Shown in pieces: positions 1-5,517 of a stretch of 8,299 nucleotides of DNA; position 1 is the first letter of the stretch; the number at the start of each line of letters is the position of its first letter. A program made the translations under genes and the position numbers. This stretch comes from Chryseobacterium gleum (GTDB lineage: Bacteria; Bacteroidota; Bacteroidia; Flavobacteriales_C; GCA-002722245). A model generated the notes under the pieces. That model saw only the letters and a list, made by a program, of their open reading frames with translations, did no database searches and was not told where the DNA came from. The stretch covers positions 1 to 8,299 of the forward strand of contig CAMDPJ010000096.1 of the NCBI GenBank assembly GCA_945903925.1. The letters are read 5' to 3'.

Positions 1-802
1 TAACACGGTAAAGAATAGTCTGCACACCGCAGTTACAATTGCTGTATTCAAATTTTGTAATTGTAGAGTTGTCCGTGAGGTTTGTGTCTGTAAGGTTTTG
101 GCTAATCGGAATTATGCTGCAACCATTTTTCAATGCCCAGAAATTCATCAGCGTGTCTGTTGGGAAATATGTAAGTGGCCAACCATTGTTAGTAAATGTC
201 GCACCGTTAAAAGGAACCAATAGGTCTGCTGTTCCATTAATTACGAACATCGAGATTGGTCTTGTCGGATTGCAGGAAATCATTTGCAGAGAGTCAAGGT
301 TAGAACAAAGCGGTGCTACTGCTGCAATACGGTTACTTAGCTGACAGGCTAGTCGTTGGCTCATAAAGCCACCCTGTGAAAGTCCGGTTGAATAAATTCT
401 GTTCGTATCAACATTGAATTGCGATGTCAAAGTGTCGAGGAGTTTGTTGAAAAACAGAATGTCGTCAATGCCCGAGGTGTCTGATGGAGAACCAACACCT
501 GCTGCCCAACTGCAACAATTAGTTCCAACTTGTGTCCCTTGAGGATAAACTACAATGAAATTTGCGGTGTCAGCTACATTGTTCATTTGTGTAAAGCCAA
601 CAGTTCCTAATGCATTTCCCCCGCCTCCGTGGAGTGTTATAACAACAGGCCAAGGTGTTGCTCCGTTATATGCAGCTGGCAAGTATGCTCCGTAATATCT
701 ATACTGAGTTTGATGATAAATGCTGTCAATTACCCAAGTCTGTCCACTTGCAGTTACCCATGCTGAAAGGGCAAAAATCAATATTGTTAATTGTCGTTTC
801 AT
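1..802 (-). CDS. Secreted PHB-depolymerase-like serine esterase (3' end outside window)
   Basis: Read on the minus strand, an open frame of 267 codons runs from ATG at 802 off the left edge with no stop. The N-terminus (MKRQLTILIFALSAW...SGQ) is a Sec signal peptide ending near residue 21, so the product is exported. The rest matches the alpha/beta-hydrolase esterases of the poly(3-hydroxybutyrate) depolymerase / LpqC / feruloyl esterase group. HGGGGN at residues 58-63 is the oxyanion-hole loop. YSTGLSQGG at 137-145 carries the nucleophile Ser142. NGTADLLVPF at 189-198 carries the expected acid Asp193. A vicinal Cys96-Cys97 pair follows the first strand block. The catalytic His (usually in a GGHxWPG motif) and any C-terminal secretion domain would lie beyond position 1. 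The family hydrolyses ester bonds in polymers or side chains; the substrate here is unknown. The start lies 46 bases inside the attC-like junction, as in a cassette gene. Asp codons are 11 GAC to 1 GAT, unlike the core genes. Confidence 0.85.
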   Translation of the reverse strand, partial: MKRQLTILIFALSAWVTASGQTWVIDSIYHQTQYRYYGAYLPAAYNGATPWPVVITLHGGGGNALGTVGFTQMNNVADTANFIVVYPQGTQVGTNCCSWAAGVGSPSDTSGIDDILFFNKLLDTLTSQFNVDTNRIYSTGLSQGGFMSQRLACQLSNRIAAVAPLCSNLDSLQMISCNPTRPISMFVINGTADLLVPFNGATFTNNGWPLTYFPTDTLMNFWALKNGCSIIPISQNLTDTNLTDNSTITKFEYSNCNCGVQTILYRV

Positions 803-840
803 TGTCTGTTTATCTATTGGTTGGTGTGTTGTCAAAACTT

Positions 841-976
841 GCCGCTAACGTTTTGCAGATTTGCGATGGGCGGGCTTTTCAGCACAAATGTTGATGCGGA
901 GCACAAAACTTTCGGCTACCACAAAACTGTCTAAGGAGCACGAAACCCCGCCTATTGCAAATGTGCTGTTATGCCC
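841..976 (-). other. attC-like recombination site between two cassettes
   Basis: This is a long imperfect palindrome between the stop of the lipoprotein gene and the start of the esterase gene. The arms are 855-874 and 947-966, complementary at 17 of 20 positions; two of the three mismatches allow G-T pairing on the plus strand. They enclose a 72-base central loop. The outer boxes, read in gene orientation, are GGGCATAAC (976-968) and CGTTAGCGGC (850-841). These sit where the R'' and R' boxes of an integron attC belong, and the 136-base length is near the upper end for attC sites. The boxes only partly match the RYYYAAC / GTTRRRY consensus, so this is a divergent or novel type. The predicted exchange point is G^TT between 849 and 848. 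Within the loop, GGAGCACAAAAC (898-909) recurs as GGAGCACGAAAC (935-946). Confidence 0.6.
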
Positions 977-1605
977 AGTTTTTCTTTCCATTCTAATATG
1001 TTCTTTTATTTGTCAGCTTACCAACTTGTAATTTGTCCAGCCACAAGTTTAAGCTGTCTTTATTAAAAAATACGATGGGTTCTTCTGGATTATTTTTAAT
1101 GTCAACGAGGTAATAGAATGTTATGTCTGATTGCTTTGTGTTTTTTATAAAAGTCAAGTCGCCTTTTACAAGTCGTTTTTGAAAATTAGCTTTTGCATTA
1201 CTGTCAATTGTTTTGTTAAGTAAAGTGTCAAGGTAAAGTTTACTATTGTCAGTTAAATTCATTGTCTTAACGGTGTCACGCCATAATTTATAACGAATGT
1301 GATTGTATGCAAGTTCTGCAACGCTGTCTTCAGGATGTTGTTTTGTTAAAATAAAATTGTCGTTCCAAAGCACTTCATAAACAGAACCGTCAACAAGAAC
1401 TGTCGAAAAACCACCGCCACCTTTGTTGGTATTGTAATTTAAAGATTCTTCCGAGTCGTCTATTGCTATAACATAATAATTTCCAATAATGTTGTCGCTT
1501 GTGTTGGTGTCAAAACCCATACAACTCGTCAAAATTGTCGAGATAAAAGTCATTATATAAAAGCTATTTCGTCTTGTCATTGTGTCGTTCTAAAATTGGG
1601 CATAA
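849..1605 (-). mobile_element. Integron-type gene cassette, 757 bp, carrying a lipoprotein gene
   Basis: The segment behaves like one excisable cassette. Its 5' end (minus strand, after G at 1606) is TTATGCCC, 17 bases before the ATG. Its 3' part is the attC-like palindrome, which begins 17 bases after the stop with GGGCATAAC. In integrons the first bases of a cassette complete its own attC when it is circular, so the 5' end should complement the first box of its own attC and not the box present after integration. That is what is seen: GTTATGCCC pairs with GGGCATAAC over 9 of 9 bases, whereas the box now adjacent (GTTAGCGGC) belongs to the next cassette. There is one gene, with very short flanks and no obvious internal promoter. 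The integrase is not in the window, so the array may be a CALIN (cassettes lacking an integrase) or continue beyond the left edge. Confidence 0.6.
993..1580 (-). CDS. Small lipoprotein of unknown function, cassette-borne
   Basis: The product is 195 residues and begins MTRRNSFYIMTF. A lipobox, Leu17-Thr-Ser-Cys20, follows a short hydrophobic stretch, so the protein should be processed by signal peptidase II and anchored by Cys20. The mature part is polar and globular-looking with no further membrane segment. It includes a NYYVIAIDD strand (residues 34-42), a KGGGG turn (53-57) and VYEVLWNDNFILTKQHP (67-83). The last motif reminds me of short Bacteroidota lipoproteins of the DUF3997 type, where a similar 'NDxFIIxKQHP' segment occurs. 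That is from memory and weak. No catalytic motif is visible. All 16 Asp codons are GAC. The gene sits alone between two recombination-site boxes with about 17-base flanks on each side, so it is probably cassette cargo read from an outside promoter. Its function cannot be assigned. Confidence 0.75.
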   Translation of the reverse strand: MTRRNSFYIMTFISTILTSCMGFDTNTSDNIIGNYYVIAIDDSEESLNYNTNKGGGGFSTVLVDGSVYEVLWNDNFILTKQHPEDSVAELAYNHIRYKLWRDTVKTMNLTDNSKLYLDTLLNKTIDSNAKANFQKRLVKGDLTFIKNTKQSDITFYYLVDIKNNPEEPIVFFNKDSLNLWLDKLQVGKLTNKRTY

Positions 1606-1639
1606 CATCTGGACTTACGCATTGCGTATACTACGCAAT
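1598..1639 (-). other. Upstream cassette junction with adjacent perfect hairpin
   Basis: In gene orientation this reads ATTGCGTA-GTA-TACGCAAT (1639-1621), then GCGTAAGTCCAGAT and GTTATGCCC (1606-1598). The last box is the predicted G^TT exchange site in front of the lipoprotein cassette. The 8-bp perfect arms with a 3-base loop lie 14 bases away. I found no complementary partner arm (a CATCTGGACTTAC-like sequence in inverse orientation) in the next few hundred bases. This is therefore either an attI-type site, the 3' half of a broken attC, or a secondary insertion site at the array edge. Confidence 0.4.
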
Positions 1640-1771
1640 TATCCGCTTGGCTTTTTTTCATTGGAGAAAACAAGTTGATATTTACTGATTTTAAAGTGTT
1701 TAGCATATTTTCTTGTAAATATACTGCTTTTTATTAAGGTACAATTGAAAACCAAAAAAGAAAAATTTAAG

Positions 1772-1797
1772 CGTAGATTTAACTGGATAAATCTACG
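1772..1797. repeat. Perfect 10-bp inverted repeat (hairpin)
   Basis: CGTAGATTTA (1772-1781) and TAAATCTACG (1788-1797) are perfectly complementary around a 6-base loop, ACTGGA. On the minus strand the stem is followed, after a few bases, by a T-rich run (CTTAAATTTTTCTTTTTT). It could therefore act as a minus-strand terminator, perhaps for transcription leaving the GH3 gene toward the cassettes. The gap before the T-run and the AT-rich stem make this uncertain. Confidence 0.4.
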
Positions 1798-2017
1798 GAT
1801 AATGAAACTTCTTTTGAGCAAAAACGCTTGAATGAGCCCAAGACTTCAGGAAAAACTGGCCTAGTAGCCAAAGGAAAATGCAAGCTAAGAATAAAGAATT
1901 ATATTAAGGAACAGCAGGTGTTTGTATGAATTTTGTATCACATTAGGCGTTGTTTCGAAGATAAGATTTCTGATTCAAAATGAAAAGCAAGTGGCCTATT
2001 GAAGAAGTGGGCATTTT

Positions 2018-2047
2018 TGGAGGCGAAATGCTTTCGCCCCTGCTCCA
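2018..2047. repeat. REP-like palindrome with GGCGAAA/TTTCGCC arms
   Basis: GGCGAAA (2022-2028) and TTTCGCC (2032-2038) form a perfect 7-bp stem with a TGC loop. TGGA (2018-2021) and TCCA (2044-2047) extend it, with a 5-base bulge (CCTGC) on one side. A GGAG tetranucleotide (2019-2022) sits at the foot of the palindrome, the arrangement seen in REP sequences mobilised by RAYT transposases. There is no T-run on either strand, so a terminator is unlikely. It lies inside a weak 49-codon frame, which it probably disqualifies. Confidence 0.35.
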
Positions 2048-2193
2048 AGCTTTAAGGCCAATTCTCGAATGTCCTCTCTATGATAGCTTAATTATCTGCC
2101 TTTGTTCTGCCTGCCGTTTTAAAGCCTAATTATAGTAGTTGATGAATATGGAAACAGTGATGAAGCGAATTTTGAGTCGATAGAGAAATAAAA

Positions 2194-3687
2194 TTACTTG
2201 ATCATCGCCGTCAAGGCATCTGCAATCTTTCTATCGTTCCCTAAGCGAGGTACTTTATTTTGTCCGCCTAGCTTACCTTCGCTCTTCATATAATTGATAA
2301 AGCCATCTTTGGGCAATTCAGTCAGCGCCAAATTGCGCAATATGCTTCCTGTAATCAAATCTTTGTAGTACACATTTTGGCGCACCATTTCTTCGTCAAG
2401 AAATTTAACGAATGCAGCTAAATCACTTGGTCTTTTGTTGAACTCCACAAACCATTCGTGATATGGCAAACCATCTGTTGGCGCTACTTGCGGAGCCACA
2501 GTAAACTCAGTTACTTCCACTCCGAATTTCTCACACGCTGCAATCATCGCTCTATCCACTTCTTCGCCAATAACGTGCTCACCAAAAGCAGAAATGAAAT
2601 GTTTAATTCTACCAGAAACCGCAATACGATATGGCTTCAATGAAACGAATTTTACAGTATCGCCAATGTTGTAACCAAACAAGCCAGCGTTGGTATTCAT
2701 GATGATGGCATAGTTCACGCCCAACTTCACATCTTTCAACGAAATTCGTGAAGGATTGTCATTAAAAAATTCATCGGCAGGAATAAATTCGAAGAAAATT
2801 CCGGCATTGGTATTCAACAATAATCCGTCGTGTTTTTGTGAATCTTGATAGGCAATAAATCCTTCTGATGCTGGATAAACCTCAACGGTAGGAATTGACT
2901 TACCAATGATTTTTTCCATGATAGGTTGGTACGGACGGTAATTCACTCCACCTTGAACGAACAATGAAAAATTAGGAAAAACATCTTTAATTTGCTTGCC
3001 CGTTTTCGCCTGAATTCTTTCGAAATACATTTGCACCCATGGCGGAATTCCAGAGATTACACGCATGTCTTCGTTTACTGTTTCTTCAATAATGGCATCC
3101 AATTTTGTTTCCCAATCGCCAATGCAATTGGTCTCGTAAGATGGCTTTCTGTTTTTTTGCAAATACCTTGGAATGTGGTGCGCTGTGATTCCCGATAATC
3201 TTCCGGTGGGTGTTTTGTAGGTATTATCCAATTCGGGACTCCCCTGCAAGAAAATCATTTTTCCATCCACAAACTCTGCTTTCCCAGTTTCAGCTATGTA
3301 CAACAATATTGCATTTCGAGCTGCAGTGATATGATGCGGCATTGACTCTTTTGAAATAGGAATATATTTAACGCCCGAAGTAGTACCCGATGTTTTGCTG
3401 AAATACATGGGCAAACCAGGCCACAACACATTTTCTTCGTCGTGTTTAATGCGTTCTATGTAATGTTTAATTCCCTCGTAATCTTTAACAGGAACAGCTT
3501 TTTTAAAATCTTCGTAGTTCGTGATGGACGCAAAATTGTGGTCTTTACCAAAGGCAGTATTCTTTGCTTTATCTAACAACATTCTCATTGTTGCCTCTTG
3601 TAACTCCACCGCAAGCGCAGCTTCCTTGTACACTTTTTTCGAAATATATCTTGCAAAAGGTTTGCTTAAAGCGGCTTTTAATCCCAT
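2194..3687 (-). CDS. GH3 family acyl-adenylating enzyme
   Basis: The product has 497 residues and matches bacterial members of the GH3 (auxin-responsive promoter) family, a branch of the adenylate-forming ANL superfamily. Plant GH3 enzymes activate a carboxylic acid with ATP and join it to an amino acid. The bacterial substrates are mostly unknown, so no reaction is assigned. Visible motifs are the nucleotide-binding loop SKTSGTTSGVKYIP (97-110), YPASEGF (271-277), the ribose-contact motif YNIGDTVKF (339-347), the hinge region SGRIKHFISAFGEHVIGEEV (358-377), and the C-terminal GGQNKVPRLGNDRKIAD (474-490). The length is normal, and the start MGLKAALSKPFARY fits the family's usual N-terminus. 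No signal peptide is seen, so it is cytosolic. It is divergently transcribed from the ABC gene, 64 bp away, and no operon partner is visible. Family assignment is firm; function is not. Confidence 0.93.
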   Translation of the reverse strand: MGLKAALSKPFARYISKKVYKEAALAVELQEATMRMLLDKAKNTAFGKDHNFASITNYEDFKKAVPVKDYEGIKHYIERIKHDEENVLWPGLPMYFSKTSGTTSGVKYIPISKESMPHHITAARNAILLYIAETGKAEFVDGKMIFLQGSPELDNTYKTPTGRLSGITAHHIPRYLQKNRKPSYETNCIGDWETKLDAIIEETVNEDMRVISGIPPWVQMYFERIQAKTGKQIKDVFPNFSLFVQGGVNYRPYQPIMEKIIGKSIPTVEVYPASEGFIAYQDSQKHDGLLLNTNAGIFFEFIPADEFFNDNPSRISLKDVKLGVNYAIIMNTNAGLFGYNIGDTVKFVSLKPYRIAVSGRIKHFISAFGEHVIGEEVDRAMIAACEKFGVEVTEFTVAPQVAPTDGLPYHEWFVEFNKRPSDLAAFVKFLDEEMVRQNVYYKDLITGSILRNLALTELPKDGFINYMKSEGKLGGQNKVPRLGNDRKIADALTAMIK

Positions 3688-3751
3688 GGTTTATTTGAAT
3701 TGATGGGACTAAAATATAAAATTAGTTTCAAGTTCATTATCTTCGTTCGAA
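3688..3751. promoter_or_regulatory. Divergent promoter region of GH3 and ABC genes
   Basis: This 64-bp AT-rich gap separates two divergent starts, so it should hold a promoter for each. On the plus strand, TTTG (3694-3697) is followed after 19 bases by TAAAATTAG (3717-3725). This is a loose match to the Bacteroidota TTTG-N19-TAnnTTTG pattern and would place a transcript start some 20 bases before the ABC ATG. No comparably good match was found for the GH3 direction. Neither gene has a clear Shine-Dalgarno sequence, which is common in this phylum. Confidence 0.35.
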
Positions 3752-5464
3752 ATGAAATCGCTGCTCTTAGATATTAAAAATTTAGAAGTGAAATTTTCTT
3801 CGGGCAAAGAAGAATTTATTGCTGTAAATAATATCAGTTTTTCTTTACACAAAGGAGAAACAGTAAGTGTTGTAGGTGAATCGGGCTCAGGCAAATCGGT
3901 AACCTCTCTTTCTATCATGCAATTGATTCCTTCTCCTCCAGGAAAAATCACAGGCGGTGAAATCATTTATTATGGCAGAGAAAAAGAAGTGAATTTACTC
4001 TCGCTTAAAGAAGACGAAATGCGTTCTTATCGTGGTAAAGATATTGCCATGATTTTTCAAGAACCTATGACTTCGCTAAACCCCGTTTTTACTTGCGGAA
4101 ATCAAATTGTAGAAGCTATTTTATTACACCAAAAATGCAGTAAAAAAGAAGCGAAAGCAAAAGCCATTGAGTTGTTTAATGAGGTGAAATTACCTCGACC
4201 AGAAAGTATATTTGAATCGTATCCACATCAACTATCAGGCGGACAAAAACAGCGTGTGATGATAGCCATGGCGTTGTCGTGCGAGCCATCGGTTTTAATT
4301 GCCGATGAACCAACCACCGCTTTAGATGTTACCGTACAAAAAACCATTTTGTTGTTGCTGAAAGAGATTCAGCAAAAACGACAAATGGGCATTATTTTCA
4401 TCACACACGATTTGGGTGTTGTAGCAGAAATTGCCGATAGAGCCATTGTAATGCAAAGCGGAAAAATTGTGGAAGAAGGCGATGTAAAAGCATTGTTTAA
4501 AAACGCTACACATCCTTACACCAAAGGATTGTTGGCTTGCCGTCCGCCATTAAACAAACGTTTCGTTCACCTGCCTACCGTTGCCGATTTTTTAAATATT
4601 GAACATCCTTTTCAAGCGGTAGAAATCACCAAAGAAGAACGTAAAAAAAATCACGAAAAACTATATGCATCGTCTCCCATTCTTGAGGTAGAAAATTTAA
4701 AAACTTGGTTTCCGCTGAAAAAAAATTGGTTGGGTAAAACCACCGATTATGTGAAGGCGGTAGACGATGTTTCATTTAATGTTTACAAAGGTGAAACATT
4801 AGGGTTAGTAGGCGAATCGGGCTGTGGTAAAACAACTATCGGACGAAGCATCGTTCAATTGGTAAACGCCACCGATGGTAAAATTAAATATCAAGGCACC
4901 GACTTGCTTTCTTTAAATAGCGCTGAATTGCGTCCGCTAAGAAAAAAAATACAAATCATTTTTCAAGATCCCTATTCATCGCTTAATCCTAGAATTCCTA
5001 TTGGCAAAGCCATTATGGAACCTATGCAAGTTCACAAGATTCTTGATAACGATAAGCAGCGTGAAGAATATGTGATTAATCTCTTGGAAAAAGTGAGTTT
5101 AAAAGCCGAGCATTTTTACAGATACCCACACGAATTTTCGGGCGGACAGCGTCAGAGAATTTGCATTGCACGGGCGTTAGCAGTGCAACCAGAATTTGTG
5201 ATTTGTGATGAATCTGTATCGTCTTTAGATGTTTCTGTTCAGGCACAAGTGCTCAATTTATTGAATGATTTAAAGAGAGAATTTGGCTTAACCTACATCT
5301 TTATTTCACACGATTTATCTGTGGTAAAATTCATGTGCGATAGAATGATAGTGATGAATAAATCGGGGAAAATTGAACAAATGGACGACGCCGACACAGT
5401 GTATGAAAATCCGCAAACCGAATACACCAAAACTTTAATTGAATCGATTCCGAAGGGAATTTAA
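3752..5464 (+). CDS. Fused two-domain peptide-type ABC transporter ATPase (DppD-DppF fusion)
   Basis: The 570-residue protein carries two complete ATPase domains of the dipeptide/oligopeptide/nickel (Dpp/Opp) importer class, the arrangement of YejF and GsiA. Domain 1 has Walker A GESGSGKS (42-49), Q-loop Gln103, signature LSGGQ (161-165), Walker B VLIADEP (181-187, Glu186), and switch His219. It is followed by the oligopeptide-type C-terminal segment HPYTKGLLACRPP (254-266). Domain 2 starts near 308 and has Walker A GESGCGKT (354-361), Gln405, signature FSGGQ (462-466), Walker B FVICDES (482-488, Glu487), and His520. All catalytic residues are present in both halves. The second Walker B reads DES where DEP is usual. 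It should power peptide-like solute uptake at the inner membrane. No permease or binding-protein gene is in the window, so its partners are encoded elsewhere. The start is the first ATG, directly before a normal MKSLLLDIKNLEV strand. Confidence 0.95.
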   Translation: MKSLLLDIKNLEVKFSSGKEEFIAVNNISFSLHKGETVSVVGESGSGKSVTSLSIMQLIPSPPGKITGGEIIYYGREKEVNLLSLKEDEMRSYRGKDIAMIFQEPMTSLNPVFTCGNQIVEAILLHQKCSKKEAKAKAIELFNEVKLPRPESIFESYPHQLSGGQKQRVMIAMALSCEPSVLIADEPTTALDVTVQKTILLLLKEIQQKRQMGIIFITHDLGVVAEIADRAIVMQSGKIVEEGDVKALFKNATHPYTKGLLACRPPLNKRFVHLPTVADFLNIEHPFQAVEITKEERKKNHEKLYASSPILEVENLKTWFPLKKNWLGKTTDYVKAVDDVSFNVYKGETLGLVGESGCGKTTIGRSIVQLVNATDGKIKYQGTDLLSLNSAELRPLRKKIQIIFQDPYSSLNPRIPIGKAIMEPMQVHKILDNDKQREEYVINLLEKVSLKAEHFYRYPHEFSGGQRQRICIARALAVQPEFVICDESVSSLDVSVQAQVLNLLNDLKREFGLTYIFISHDLSVVKFMCDRMIVMNKSGKIEQMDDADTVYENPQTEYTKTLIESIPKGI

Positions 5465-5517
5465 CCGCTATTTATTATCTTGTATACATGGAAAATCTTG
5501 TGTCTACACATTAAAAT

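Larger units (their letters stand above)
1640..2193. other. Gene-free stretch between cassette region and GH3 gene
   Basis: About 550 bases without a convincing coding region on either strand. Short open frames exist. One is 1639-1821 on the minus strand. The other is 1980-2129 on the plus strand, 49 codons, beginning MKSKWPIEEVG. Neither has a recognisable motif, a ribosome binding site or a neighbour in operon spacing. The stretch contains two perfect-armed hairpins, annotated separately. No RNA gene was recognised. It probably represents decayed DNA at the edge of the cassette array plus the untranslated end of the GH3 gene. Confidence 0.6.

Noticed and set aside
39..894. Plus-strand frames at 39-344 and 655-894
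   Set aside because: Both run largely antisense to the esterase gene, which has signal peptide and catalytic motifs. They have no motifs of their own.
841..976. CRISPR array or simple terminator as an explanation of the palindrome
   Set aside because: There is no regular repeat-spacer pattern. The 72-base loop and matching cassette-end boxes on both sides of the lipoprotein gene fit a recombination site better than a terminator.
1639..1821. Minus-strand open frame of 60 codons
   Set aside because: It has low-complexity composition rich in Phe, Ile and Lys, contains the 1772-1797 hairpin, starts without a ribosome binding site and matches no family I know.
1942..2130. ATTAGGC (1942-1948) and GCCTAAT (2124-2130) as a possible second small cassette around the 49-codon frame 1980-2129
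   Set aside because: The first box lacks the G needed at the exchange point, no palindrome follows the second box, and the short frame has no recognisable motif. Two 7-mers at this distance can arise by chance.
5465..5517. TGTATACA (5481-5488) and TGTGT-CT-ACACA (5499-5510) as a bidirectional terminator between the convergent genes
   Set aside because: The stems are at most 5 bp with very small loops and no T-run, too weak to call.
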